This document shows positions 1 through 13,300 of a stretch of DNA of 64,000 nucleotides, piece by piece. Source of the stretch: Hetaerina americana (Eukaryota > Arthropoda > Insecta > Odonata > Calopterygidae); the NCBI GenBank assembly GCA_022747635.1, contig JAKTNV010000643.1:24443-88442 (forward strand). The letters run 5' to 3'. The notes below the pieces were generated by a model, which had not been told where the DNA came from, searched no databases, and worked only from the letters and a program-made list of their open reading frames with translations. The first letter of the stretch is position 1. Every line of letters begins with the position of its first letter. The position numbers and the translations under genes were made by a program.

Positions 1-292
1 AATATTTTTTGAAATTTGGGCTCTTTTAGCAACGTTAAGACTTGCGCTGAAGCATCTTTTATGCTCATTTCTTGTCTTTCCGGATTTATTCTGGGTTTTA
101 TTTCGTTTATTTGATGAAAATGAACAACAATACACACCATGGAAACATTTTTGTTTGATTTGTGACTAGTGAGATTTTCACCTAGAACCCAAAGGTATTG
201 GCACTTTTCATGGAAAAATGTGAAAAATTAAAATTTCTAAAAATAAAATAAAGCCTTCTATACACCTCAAACAATCCCTCTAAAACAGAAGA
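1..292 (+). repeat. Left-edge partial monomer (hybrid M4/M1 type)
   Basis: The window opens at the fifteenth base of a monomer, so the array extends beyond the left edge. This copy begins with the AAGACTTGCG marker typical of M4 and M8 monomers, then carries the CTTTCCGG, TTTCGTTTA and AAAGGTATTGG markers of M1, which has no long G tract. It is therefore a recombinant of two subtypes. A local variant is AAAGCCTTC in place of AAATGCCTTC near 250. Confidence 0.93.
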
Positions 293-1246
293 TTGTTGTT
301 TTTCGCAATATTTTTTGAAATTTGGGCTCTTTTAGCAACGTTAACACCTGCGCTGAAGCATCTTTTATGCTCATTTCTTGTTTTTCAGGATTTATTCTGG
401 GTTTTATTTTTTTTATTTGATGAAAATGAACAACAATACACACCATGGAAACATTTTTTTTTGATTTGTTGCGAGTGAGATTTTCACCTAGAACCCAAAG
501 GTAAAAGGGGGTATTTGCACTTTTCATGGAAAAATGTGAAAAATTAAAATTTCTAAAAATAAAATAAATGCCTTCAATACACTTCAAACATTCACTTTAA
601 AACAGAAGATTGCTGTTTTTCGCAATATTTTTTGAAATTTGGGCTCTTTTAGCAACGTTAACACTTGCGCTGAAGCATCTTTTATGCTCATTTCTTGTCT
701 TTCAGGATTTATTCTGGGTTTTATTTTGTTTATTTGATGAAAATGAACAACAATACACACCATGGAAACAGTTTTGTTTGATTTGTGTCGAGTGAGATTT
801 TCACCTAGAACTCAAAGGGGGGGCACCCAAAGGGTATTGGCACTTTTCATGGAAAAATGTGAAAAATTAAAATTTCTAAAAATAAAATAAATGCCTTCTA
901 TACACCTCAAACAATCCCTCTAAAACAGAAGATTGTTGTTTTTCGCAATATTTTTTGAAATTTGGGCTCTTTTAGCAACGTTAACACTTGCGCTGAAGCA
1001 TCTTTTATGCTCATTTCTTGTCTTTCAGGATTTATTCTGGGTTTTATTTTGTTTATTTGATGAAAATGAACAACAATACACACCATGGAAACAGTTTTGT
1101 TTGATTTGTGTCGAGTGAGATTTTCACCTAGAACCCAAAGGGGGGGGTACTGGCACTTTTCATGGAAAAATGTAAAAAATTAAAATTTCTAAAAATAAAA
1201 TAAATGCCTTCAATACACTTCAAACATCCACTCTTTTAACAGAAGA
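293..1246 (+). repeat. Three monomers (X, Y, Y/M8) preceding the 2.5-kb higher-order block
   Basis: Phase points are 293, 610 and 933 (spacings 317, 323, 314). The first, type X, has CACCTGCGCT and a split G site, AAAGGTAAAAGGGGG, found again only at about 10517 and 25467. The second, type Y, has a double purine tract: AACTCAAA plus G8, then CACCCAAAGGG, giving the longest spacing of the left half. The third starts like Y and ends with the TACTGGC marker of M8. The X-Y pair reappears at 10313-10944 and 25263-25893, each time directly upstream of an M1 monomer. Confidence 0.93.
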
Positions 1247-3749
1247 TTGGTGTTTTTCGCAATATTTTTTGAAATTTGGGCTCTTTTAGCAACGTTAACA
1301 CTAGCGCTGAAGCATCTTTTATGCTCATTTCTTGTCTTTCCGGATTTATTCTGGGTTTTATTTCGTTTATTTGATGAAAATGAACAACAATACACACCAT
1401 GGAAACATTTTTGTTTGATTTGTGACTAGTGAGATTTTCACCTAGAACCCAAAGGTATTGGCACTTTTCATGGAAAAATGTGAAAAATTAAAATTTCTAA
1501 AAATAAAATAAATGCCTTCTATACACCTCAAACAATCACTCTAAAACAGAAGATTGTTGTTTTTCGCAATATTTTTTGAAATTTGGGATCTTTTAGCAAC
1601 GTTAACACTTGCGCTGAAGCATCTTTTATGCTCATTTCTTGTTTTTCAGGATTTATTCTGGGTTTTATTTTGTTTATTTGATGAAAATGAACAACAATAC
1701 ACACAATGGAAACATTTTTGTCTGATTTGTGTCGAGTGAGATTTTCACCTAGATCCCCAAAGGGGGGGGTATTGGCACTTTTCATGGAAAAATGTGAAAA
1801 ATTAAAATTTCTAAAAATGAAAAAAATGCCTTCTATACACCTCAAACATTCACTCTTTTAACAGAAGATTGCTGTTTTTCGCAATATTTTTTGAAATTTG
1901 GACTCTTTTAGCAACGTTAACACTAGCGCTGAAGCATCTTTTATGCTCATTTCTTGTCTTTCCGGATTTATTCTGGGTTTTATTTTGTTTATTTGATGAA
2001 AATGAACAAATATACACACCATGGAAACATTTTTGTTTGATTTGTGTCGAGTGAGATTTTCAACTAGAACCCAAAGGGGGGGGGTATTGGCACTTTTCAT
2101 GGAAAAATGTGAAAAATTAAAATTTCTAAAAATAAAATAAATGCCTTCTATACACCTCAAACATTCTCTCTAAAACAGAAGATTGCTGTTTTTCGCAATA
2201 TTTTTTGAAATTTGGGCTCTTTTAGCAACGTTAAGACTTGCGCTGAAGCATCTTTTATGCTCATTTCTTGTCTTTCAGGATTTATTCTGGGTTTTATTTT
2301 GTTTATTTGATGAAAATGACCAACAATACACCCCATGGAAACAGTTTTGTTTGATTTGTGTCGAGTGAGATTTTCACCTAGAACCCAAAGGGGGGGGGGT
2401 ATTTGCACTTTTCATGGAAAAATGTGAAAAATTAAAATTTCTAAAAATAAAATAAATGCCTTCAATACACTTCAAACATTCACTTAAAAACAGAAGATTG
2501 CTGTTTTTCGCAATATTTTTTGAAATTTGGGCTCTTTTAGCAACGTTAACACTTGCGCTGAAGCATCTTTTATGCTCATTTCTTGTCTTTCAGGATTTAT
2601 TCTGGGTTTTATTTTGTTTATTTGATGAAAATGAACAACAATACACAGCATGGAAACAGTTTTGTTTGATTTGTGTCGAGTGAGATTTTCACCTAGAACC
2701 CAAAGGGGGGGTATTGGCACTTTTCATGGAAAAATGTAAAAAATTAATATTTCTAAAAATAAAATAAATGCCTTCAATACACTTCAAACATCCACTCTTT
2801 TAACAGAAGATTGGTGTTTTTCGCAATATTTTTTGAAATTTGGGCTCTTTTAGCAACGTTAACACTTGCGCTGAAGCATCTTTTATGCTCATTTCTTGTC
2901 TTTCAGGATTTATTCTGGGCTTTATTTTGTTTATTTGATGAAAATGAACAACAATACACACCATGGAAACATTTTTGTTTGATTTGTGTCGAGTGAGATT
3001 TTCACCTAGAACCCAAAGGGGGGGTATTGGCACTTTTCATGTAAAAATGTGAAAAATTAAAATTTCTAAAAATGAAAAAAAATGCCTTTTATACACCTCA
3101 ATCATTCACTCTTTTAACAGAAGATTGCTGTTTTTCGCAATATTTTTTGAAATTTGGGCTCTTTTAGCAACGTTAACCCTAGCGCTGAAGCATCTTTTAT
3201 GCTCATTTCGTCTTTCCGGATTTATTCTGGGTTTTATTTTGTTTATTTGATGAAAATGAACAACAATACACACCATGGAAACATTTTTGTTTTATTTGTG
3301 TCGAGTGAGATTTTCACCTAGAACCCAAAGGGGTGGGTATTGGCACTTTTCATGGAAAAATGTGAAAAATTAAAATTTCTAAAAATAAAATAAATGCCTT
3401 CTATACACCTCAAACATTCTCTCTAAAACAGAAGATTGCTGTTTTTCGCAATATTTTTTGAAATTTGGGCTCTTTTAGCAACGTTAAGACTTGCGCTGAA
3501 GCATCTTTTATGCTCATTTCTTGTCTTTCAGGATTTATTCTGGGTTTTATTTTGTTTATTTGATGAAAATGACCAACAATACACCCCATGGAAACAGTTT
3601 TGTTTGATTTGTGTCGAGTGAGATTTTCACCTAGAACCCAAAGGGGGGGGTACTGGCACTTTTCATGGAAAAATGTAAAAAATTAAAATTTCTAAAAATA
3701 AAATAAATGCCTTCAATACACTTCAAACATCCACTCTTTTAACAGAAGA
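1247..3749 (+). repeat. Higher-order repeat unit 1 (8 monomers, 2503 bp)
   Basis: Phase points are 1247 (M1), 1554 (M2), 1869 (M3), 2183 (M4), 2498 (M5), 2811 (M6), 3125 (M7) and 3436 (M8). Each position has its own markers. M1 has no G tract and TTTCGTTTA; M2 has GGGATCTTTTAG and ACACAATGG; M3 has GAACAAATATAC. M4 and M8 have AAGACTTGCG with ACCCCATGG; M5 has ACAGCATGG; M6 has GGGCTTTAT and CATGTAAAAATG. M7 has TTAACCCTAGCG and a 2-bp deletion at about 3209 (CATTTCGTC). The order repeats in the next unit with only a handful of differences visible by eye. Confidence 0.95.
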
Positions 3750-6251
3750 TTGGTGTTTTTCGCAATATTTTTTGAAATTTGGGCTCTTTTAGCAACGTTA
3801 ACACTAGCGCTGAAGCATCTTTTATGCTCATTTCTTGTCTTTCCGGATTTATTCTGGGTTTTATTTCGTTTATTTGATGAAAATGAACAACAATACACAC
3901 CATGGAAACATTTTTGTTTGATTTGTGACTAGTGAGATTTTCACCTAGAACCCAAAGGTATTGGCACTTTTCATGGAAAAATGTGAAAAATTAAAATTTC
4001 TAAAAATAAAATAAATGCCTTCTATACACCTCAAACAATCACTCTAAAACAGAAGATTGTTGTTTTTCGCAATATTTTTTGAAATTTGGGATCTTTTAGC
4101 AACGTTAACACTTGCGCTGAAGCATCTTTTATGCTCATTTCTTGTTTTTCAGGATTTATTCTGGGTTTTATTTTGTTTATTTGATGAAAATGAACAACAA
4201 TACACATAATGGAAACATTTTTGTCTGATTTGTGTCGAGTGAGATTTTCACCTAGATCCCCAAAGGGGGGGGTATTGGCACTTTTCATGGAAAAATGTGA
4301 AAAATTAAAATTTCTAAAAATGAAAAAAATGCCTTCTATACACCTCAAACATTCACTCTTTTAACAGAAGATTGCTGTTTTTCGCAATATTTTTTGAAAT
4401 TTGGACTCTTTTAGCAACGTTAACACTAGCGCTGAAGCATCTTTTATGCTCATTTCTTGTCTTTCCGGATTTATTCTGGGTTTTATTTTGTTTATTTGAT
4501 GAAAATGAACAAATATACACACCATGGAAACATTTTTGTTTGATTTGTGTCGAGTGAGATTTTCAACTAGAACCCAAAGGGGGGGGGTATTGGCACTTTT
4601 CATGGAAAAATGTGAAAAATTAAAATTTCTAAAAATAAAATAAATGCCTTCTATACACCTCAAACATTCTCTCTAAAACAGAAGATTGCTGTTTTTCGCA
4701 ATATTTTTTGAAATTTGGGCTCTTTTAGCAACGTTAAGACTTGCGCTGAAGCATCTTTTATGCTCATTTCTTGTCTTTCAGGATTTATTCTGGGTTTTAT
4801 TTTGTTTATTTGATGAAAATGACCAACAATACACCCCATGGAAACAGTTTTGTTTGATTTGTGTCGAGTGAGATTTTCACCTAGAACCCAAAGGGGGGGG
4901 GGTATTTGCACTTTTCATGGAAAAATGTGAAAAATTAAAATTTCTAAAAATAAAATAAATGCCTTCAATACACTTCAAACATTCACTTAAAAACAGAAGA
5001 TTGCTGTTTTTCGCAATATTTTTTGAAATTTGGGCTCTTTTAGCAACGTTAACACTTGCGCTGAAGCATCTTTTATGCTCATTTCTTGTCTTTCAGGATT
5101 TATTCTGGGTTTTATTTTGTTTATTTGATGAAAATGAACAACAATACACAGCATGGAAACAGTTTTGTTTGATTTGTGTCGAGTGAGATTTTCACCTAGA
5201 ACCCAAAGGGGGGGTATTGGCACTTTTCATGGAAAAATGTAAAAAATTAATATTTCTAAAAATAAAATAAATGCCTTCAATACACTTCAAACATCCACTC
5301 TTTTAACAGAAGATTGGTGTTTTTCGCAATATTTTTTGAAATTTGGGCTCTTTTAGCAACGTTAACACTTGCGCTGAAGCATCTTTTATGCTCATTTCTT
5401 GTCTTTCAGGATTTATTCTGGGCTTTATTTTGTTTATTTGATGAAAATGAACAACAATACACACCATGGAAACATTTTTGTTTGATTTGTGTCGAGTGAG
5501 ATTTTCACCTAGAACCCAAAGGGGGGGTATTGGCACTTTTCATGTAAAAATGTGAAAAATTAAAATTTCTAAAAATGAAAAAAATGCCTTTTATACACCT
5601 CAATCATTCACTCTTTTAACAGAAGATTGCTGTTTTTCGCAATATTTTTTGAAATTTGGGCTCTTTTAGCAACGTTAACCCTAGCGCTGAAGCATCTTTT
5701 ATGCTCATTTCGTCTTTCCGGATTTATTCTGGGTTTTATTTTGTTTATTTGATGAAAATGAACAACAATACACACCATGGAAACATTTTTGTTTTATTTG
5801 TGTCGAGTGAGATTTTCACCTAGAACCCAAAGGGGTGGGTATTGGCACTTTTCATGGAAAAATGTGAAAAATTAAAATTTCTAAAAATAAAATAAATGCC
5901 TTCTATACACCTCAAACATTCTCTCTAAAACAGAAGATTGCTGTTTTTCGCAATATTTTTTGAAATTTGGGCTCTTTTAGCAACGTTAAGACTTGCGCTG
6001 AAGCATCTTTTATGCTCATTTCTTGTCTTTCAGGATTTATTCTGGGTTTTATTTTGTTTATTTGATGAAAATGACCAACAATACACCCCATGGAAACAGT
6101 TTTGTTTGATTTGTGTCGAGTGAGATTTTCACCTAGAACCCAAAGGGGGGGGTACTGGCACTTTTCATGGAAAAATGTAAAAAATTAAAATTTCTAAAAA
6201 TAAAATAAATGCCTTCAATACACTTCAAACATCCACTCTTTTAACAGAAGA
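3750..6251 (+). repeat. Higher-order repeat unit 2 (8 monomers, 2502 bp)
   Basis: Phase points are 3750, 4057, 4372, 4686, 5001, 5314, 5627 and 5938, in the same M1-M8 order as the preceding unit. Differences seen: C at 1704 is T at 4207, creating an in-frame TAA in the recurrent + frame; G tracts differ in length by about one base; and one A is missing from the run at about 5578-5584. The unit shares the T variant with unit 3 (6709) but not with unit 4 (C at 8896). Confidence 0.95.
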
Positions 6252-8438
6252 TTGGTGTTTTTCGCAATATTTTTTGAAATTTGGGCTCTTTTAGCAACGT
6301 TAACACTAGCGCTGAAGCATCTTTTATGCTCATTTCTTGTCTTTCCGGATTTATTCTGGGTTTTATTTCGTTTATTTGATGAAAATGAACAACAATACAC
6401 ACCATGGAAACATTTTTGTTTGATTTGTGACTAGTGAGATTTTCACCTAGAACCCAAAGGTATTGGCACTTTTCATGGAAAAATGTGAAAAATTAAAATT
6501 TCTAAAAATAAAATAAATGCCTTCTATACACCTCAAACAATCACTCTAAAACAGAAGATTGTTGTTTTTCGCAATATTTTTTGAAATTTGGGATCTTTTA
6601 GCAACGTTAACACTTGCGCTGAAGCATCTTTTATGCTCATTTCTTGTTTTTCAGGATTTATTCTGGGTTTTATTTTGTTTATTTGATGAAAATGAACAAC
6701 AATACACATAATGGAAACATTTTTGTCTGATTTGTGTCGAGTGAGATTTTCACCTAGATCCCCAAAGGGGGGGGTATTGGCACTTTTCATGGAAAAATGT
6801 GAAAAATTAAAATTTCTAAAAATGAAAAAAATGCCTTCTATACACCTCAAACATTCACTCTTTTAACAGAAGATTGCTGTTTTTCGCAATATTTTTTGAA
6901 ATTTGGACTCTTTTAGCAACGTTAACACTAGCGCTGAAGCATCTTTTATGCTCATTTCTTGTCTTTCCGGATTTATTCTGGGTTTTATTTTGTTTATTTG
7001 ATGAAAATGAACAAATATACACACCATGGAAACATTTTTGTTTGATTTGTGTCGAGTGAGATTTTCAACTAGAACCCAAAGGGGGGGGGTATTGGCACTT
7101 TTCATGGAAAAATGTGAAAAATTAAAATTTCTAAAAATAAAATAAATGCCTTCTATACACCTCAAACATTCTCTCTAAAACAGAAGATTGCTGTTTTTCG
7201 CAATATTTTTTGAAATTTGGGCTCTTTTAGCAACGTTAAGACTTGCGCTGAAGCATCTTTTATGCTCATTTCTTGTCTTTCAGGATTTATTCTGGGTTTT
7301 ATTTTGTTTATTTGATGAAAATGACCAACAATACACCCCATGGAAACAGTTTTGTTTGATTTGTGTCGAGTGAGATTTTCACCTAGAACCCAAAGGGGGG
7401 GTATTGGCACTTTTCATGGAAAAATGTAAAAAATTAATATTTCTAAAAATAAAATAAATGCCTTCAATACACTTCAAACATCCACTCTTTTAACAGAAGA
7501 TTGGTGTTTTTCGCAATATTTTTTGAAATTTGGGCTCTTTTAGCAACGTTAACACTTGCGCTGAAGCATCTTTTATGCTCATTTCTTGTCTTTCAGGATT
7601 TATTCTGGGCTTTATTTTGTTTATTTGATGAAAATGAACAACAATACACACCATGGAAACATTTTTGTTTGATTTGTGTCGAGTGAGATTTTCACCTAGA
7701 ACCCAAAGGGGGGGTATTGGCACTTTTCATGTAAAAATGTGAAAAATTAAAATTTCTAAAAATGAAAAAAATGCCTTTTATACACCTCAATCATTCACTC
7801 TTTTAACAGAAGATTGCTGTTTTTCGCAATATTTTTTGAAATTTGGGCTCTTTTAGCAACGTTAACCCTAGCGCTGAAGCATCTTTTATGCTCATTTCGT
7901 CTTTCCGGATTTACTCTGGGTTTTATTTTGTTTATTTGATGAAAATGAACAACAATACACACCATGGAAACATTTTTGTTTTATTTGTGTCGAGTGAGAT
8001 TTTCACCTAGAACCCAAAGGGGTGGGTATTGGCACTTTTCATGGAAAAATGTGAAAAATTAAAATTTCTAAAAATAAAATAAATGCCTTCTATACACCTC
8101 AAACATTCTCTCTAAAACAGAAGATTGCTGTTTTTCGCAATATTTTTTGAAATTTGGGCTCTTTTAGCAACGTTAAGACTTGCGCTGAAGCATCTTTTAT
8201 GCTCATTTCTTGTCTTTCAGGATTTATTCTGGGTTTTATTTTGTTTATTTGATGAAAATGACCAACAATACACCCCATGGAAACAGTTTTGTTTGATTTG
8301 TGTCGAGTGAGATTTTCACCTAGAACCCAAAGGGGGGGGTACTGGCACTTTTCATGGAAAAATGTAAAAAATTAAAATTTCTAAAAATAAAATAAATGCC
8401 TTCAATACACTTCAAACATCCACTCTTTTAACAGAAGA
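6252..8438 (+). repeat. Higher-order repeat unit 3, contracted to 7 monomers (2187 bp)
   Basis: Phase points are 6252 (M1), 6559 (M2), 6874 (M3), 7188 (fused M4/M5), 7501 (M6), 7814 (M7) and 8125 (M8). The fused monomer is M4 through ACCCCATGG, then M5 from the poly-G/TATTGGC region onward, ending with M5's TTAATATTTC. This is what unequal exchange between adjacent M4 and M5 would give, with the join between about 7340 and 7405. The M7 copy has TTACTCTGGG (C at 7914) where units 1 and 2 have TTATTCTGGG. Confidence 0.94.
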
Positions 8439-10312
8439 TTGGTGTTTTTCGCAATATTTTTTGAAATTTGGGCTCTTTTAGCAACGTTAACACTAGCGCT
8501 GAAGCATCTTTTATGCTCATTTCTTGTCTTTCCGGATTTATTCTGGGTTTTATTTCGTTTATTTGATGAAAATGAACAACAATACACACCATGGAAACAT
8601 TTTTGTTTGATTTGTGACTAGTGAGATTTTCACCTAGAACCCAAAGGTATTGGCACTTTTCATGGAAAAATGTGAAAAATTAAAATTTCTAAAAATAAAA
8701 TAAATGCCTTCTATACACCTCAAACAATCACTCTAAAACAGAAGATTGTTGTTTTTCGCAATATTTTTTGAAATTTAGGATCTTTTAGCAACGTTAACAC
8801 TTGCGCTGAAGCATCTTTTATGCTCATTTCTTGTTTTTCAGGATTTATTCTGGGTTTTATTTTGTTTATTTGATGAAAATGAACAACAATACACACAATG
8901 GAAACATTTTTGTCTGATTTGTGTCGAGTGAGATTTTCACCTAGATCCCCAAAGGGGGGGGTATTGGCACTTTTCATGGAAAAATGTGAAAAATTAAAAT
9001 TTCTAAAAATGAAAAAAATGCCTTCTATACACCTCAAACATTCACTCTTTTAACAGAAGATTGCTGTTTTTCGCAATATTTTTTGAAATTTGGACTCTTT
9101 TAGCAACGTTAACACTAGCGCTGAAGCATCTTTTATGCTCATTTCTTGTCTTTCCGGATTTATTCTGGGTTTTATTTTGTTTATTTGATGAAAATGAACA
9201 AATATACACACCATGGAAACATTTTTGTTTGATTTGTGTCGAGTGAGATTTTCAACTAGAACCCAAAGGGGGGGGGGTATTGGCACTTTTCATGGAAAAA
9301 TGTGAAAAATTAAAATTTCTAAAAATAAAATAAATGCCTTCTATACACCTCAAACATTCTCTCTAAAACAGAAGATTGCTGTTTTTTGCAATATTTTTTG
9401 AAATTTGGGCTCTTTTAGCAACGTTAAGACTTGCGCTGAAGCATCTTTTATGCTCATTTCTTGTCTTTCAGGATTTATTCTGGGTTTTATTTTGTTTATT
9501 TGATGAAAATGAACAACAATACACAGCATGGAAACAGTTTTGTTTGATTTGTGTCGAGTGAGATTTTCACCTAGAACCCAAAGGGGGGGTATTGGCACTT
9601 TTCATGGAAAAATGTAAAAAATTAATATTTCTAAAAATAAAATAAATGCCTTCAATACACTTCAAACATCCACTCTTTTAACAGAAGATTGGTGTTTTTC
9701 GCAATATTTTTTGAAATTTGGGCTCTTTTAGCAACGTTAACACTTGCGCTGAAGCATCTTTTATGCTCATTTCTTGTCTTTCAGGATTTATTCTGGGCTT
9801 TATTTTGTTTATTTGATGAAAATGAACAACAATACACACCATGGAAACATTTTTGTTTGATTTGTGTCGAGTGAGATTTTCACCTAGAACCCAAAGGGGG
9901 GGTATTGGCACTTTTCATGTAAAAATGTGAAAAATTAAAATTTCTAAAAATGAAAAAAATGCCTTTTATACACCTCAATCATTCACTCTTTTAACAGAAG
10001 ATTGCTGTTTTTCGCAATATTTTTTGAAATTTGGGCTCTTTTAGCAACGTTAACCCTAGCGCTGAAGCATCTTTTATGCTCATTTCGTCTTTCCGGATTT
10101 ACTCTGGGTTTTATTTTGTTTATTTGATGAAAATGAACAACAATACACACCATGGAAACATTTTTGTTTTATTTGTGTCGAGTGAGATTTTCACCTAGAA
10201 CCCAAAGGGGTGGGTATTGGCACTTTTCATGGAAAAATGTGAAAAATTAAAATTTCTAAAAATAAAATAAATGCCTTCTATACACCTCAAACAATCCCTC
10301 TAAAACAGAAGA
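8439..10312 (+). repeat. Higher-order repeat unit 4, contracted and lacking M8 (6 monomers, 1874 bp)
   Basis: Phase points are 8439 (M1), 8746 (M2), 9061 (M3), 9376 (fused M4/M5), 9689 (M6) and 10002 (M7). The fused monomer has M4's AAGACTTGCG but M5's GAACAAC and ACAGCATGG, so its join lies earlier (about 9430-9510) than the join in unit 3. M7 shares the TTACTCTGGG variant (C at 10102) with unit 3. M8 is replaced by an X-Y pair at 10313. A private G-to-A change gives AAATTTAGG at about 8777, which stops the recurrent + frame. Confidence 0.94.
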
Positions 10313-13300
10313 TTGTTGTTTTTCGCAATATTTTTTGAAATTTGGGCTCTTTTAGCAACGTTAACACCTGCGCTGAAGCATCTTTTATGCTCATTTCTTG
10401 TTTTTCAGGATTTATTCTGGGTTTTATTTTGTTTATTTGATGAAAATGAACAACAATACACACCATGGAAACATTTTTTTTTGATTTGTTGCGAGTGAGA
10501 TTTTCACCTAGAACCCAAAGGTAAAAGGGGGTATTTGCACTTTTCATGGAAAAATGTGAAAAATTAAAATTTCTAAAAATAAAATAAATGCCTTCAATAC
10601 ACTTCAAACATTCACTTTAAAACAGCAGATTGCTGTTTTTCGCAATATTTTTTGAAATTTGGGCTCTTTTAGCAACGTTAACACTTGCGCTGAAGCATCT
10701 TTTATGCTCATTTCTTGTCTTTCAGGATTTATTCTGGGTTTTATTTTGTTTATTTGATGAAAATGAACAACAATACACACCATGGAAACAGTTTTGTTTG
10801 ATTTGTGTTGAGTGAGATTTTCACCTAGAACCCAAAGGGGGGGGGTATTGGCACTTTTCATGGAAAAATGTAAAAAATTAAAATTTCTAAAAATAAAATA
10901 AATGCCTTCAATACACTTCAAACATCCACTCTTTTAACAGAAGATTGGTGTTTTTCGCAATATTTTTTGAAATTTGGGCTCTTTTAGCAACGTTAACACT
11001 AGCGCTGAAGCATCTTTTATGCTCATTTCTTGTCTTTCCGGATTTATTCTGGTTTTTATTTCGTTTATTTGATGAAAATGAACAACAATACACACCATGG
11101 AAACATTTTTGTTTGATTTGTGTCTAGTGAGATTTTCACCTAGAACCCAAAGGTATTGGCACCTTTCATGGAAAAATGTGAAAAATTAAAATTTCTAAAA
11201 ATAAAATAAATGCCTTCTATACACCTCAAACAATCACTCTAAAACAGAAGATTGTTGTTTTTCGCAATATTTTTTGAAATTTGGGATCTTTTAGCAACGT
11301 TAACACTTGCGCTGAAGCATCTTTTATGCTCATTTCTTGTTTTTCAGGATTTATTCTGGGTTTTATTTTGTTTATTTGATGAAAATGAACAACAATACAC
11401 ACAATGGAAACATTTTTGTTTGATTTGTGTCGAGTGAGATTTTCACCTAGATCCCCAAAGGGGGGGGTATTGGCACTTTTCATGGAAAAATGTGAAAAAT
11501 TAAAATTTCTAAAAATGAAAAAAATGCCTTCTATACACCTCAAACATTCACTCTTTTAACAGAAGATTGCTGTTTTTCGCAATATTTTTTGAAATTTGGG
11601 ATCTTTTAGCAACGTTAACACTTGCGCTGAAGCATCTTTTATGCTCATTTCTTGTTTTTCAGGATTTATTCTGGGTTTTTTTTCGTTTATTTGATGAAAA
11701 TGAACAACAATACACACAATGGAAACATTTTTGTTTGATTTGTGTCTAGTGAGATTTTCACCTAGAACCCAAAGGTATTGGCACTTTTCATGGAAAAATG
11801 TGAAAAATTAAAATTTCTAAAAATAAAATAAATGCCTTCTATACACCTCAAACATTCTCTCTAAAACAGAAGATTGCTGTTTTTCGCAATATTTTTTGAA
11901 ATTTGGGCTCTTTTAGCAACGTTAACACTAGCGCTGAAGCATCTTTTTTTGCTCATTTCTTGTCTTTCCGGATTTATTCTGGGTTTTATTTCGTTTATTT
12001 GATGAAAATGAACAACAATACACACCATGGAAACATTTTTGTTTGATTTGTGTCTAGTGAGATTTTCACCTAGAACCCAAAGGTATTGGCACTTTTCATG
12101 GAAAAATGTGAAAAATTAAAATTTCTAAAAATAAAATAAATGCCTTCTATACACCTCAAACAATCACTCTAAAACAGAAGATTGTTGTTTTTCGCAATAT
12201 TTTTTGAAATTTGGGATCTTTTAGCAACGTTAACACTTGCGCTGAAGCATCTTTTATGCTCATTTCTTGTTTTTCAGGATTTATTCTGGGTTTTACTTTG
12301 TTTATTTGATGAAAATGAACAACAATACACACAATGGAAACATTTTTGTTTGATTTGTGTCGAGTGAGATTTTCACCTAGATCACCAAAGGGGGGTGGTA
12401 TTGGCACTTTTCATGGAAAAATGTGAAAAATTAAAATTTCTAAAAATGAAAAAAATGCCTTCTATACACCTCAAACATTCACTCTAAAACAGAAGATTGC
12501 TGTTTTTCGCAATATTTTTGAAATTTAGGCTCTTTTAGCAACGTTAACACTTGCGCTGAAGCATCTTTTATGCTCATTTCTTGTCTTTCAGGATTTATTC
12601 TGGGTTTTATTTTGTTTATTTGATGAAAATGAACAAGAATACACACAATGGAAACATTTTTGTTTGATTTGTGACGAGTGAGATTTTCACCTAGATCCCC
12701 AAAGGGGGGTGGTATTGGCACTTTTCATGGAAAAATGTGAAAAATTAAAATTTCTAAAAATGAAAAAAATGCCTTCTATACACCTCAAACATTCACTCTT
12801 TTATCAGAAGATTGCTGTTTTTCGCAATATTTTTTGAAATTTAGGCTCTTTTAGCAACGTTAACACTTGCGCTGAAGCATCTTTTATGCTCATTTCTTGT
12901 CTTTCAGGATTTATTCTGGGCTTTATTTTGTTTATTTGATGAAAATGAACAACAATACACACCATGGAAACATTTTTGTTTGATTTGTGTCGAGTGAGAT
13001 TTTCACCTAGAACCCAAAGGGGGGGTATTGGCACTTTTCATGTAAAAATGTGAAAAATTAAAATTTCTAAAAATGAAAAAAATGCCTTCTCTACACCTCA
13101 AACATTCACTCTTTTAACAGAAGATTGCTGTTTTTCGCAATATTTTTTGAAATTTGGGCTCTTTTAGCAACGTTAACCCTAGCGCTGAAGCATCTTTTAT
13201 GCTCATTTCTTGTCTTTCCGGATTTATTCTGGGTTTTATTTTGTTTATTTGATGAAAATGAACAACAATACACACCATGGAAACATTTTTGTTTTATTTG

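Noticed and set aside
293..478. Recurring ~61-codon + strand frame as a small membrane protein gene
   Set aside because: The start is TTG and the hydrophobic composition follows from T-richness. Many copies carry stops or frameshifts, the frame sits inside a tandem satellite, and no promoter, ribosome-binding site or intron structure supports expression.
1528..1845. Antisense frames of ~105 codons as genes
   Set aside because: They are the mirror of the same repeat, start at TTG or GTG in most copies, span the hypervariable poly-G site, and change frame and length with each G insertion.
3168..3185. Telomere-like motif TTAACCCTAG in M7 monomers
   Set aside because: Only a single partial unit per monomer, arising from an A-to-C change in the usual TTAACACTAG. 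There is no tandem telomeric run.
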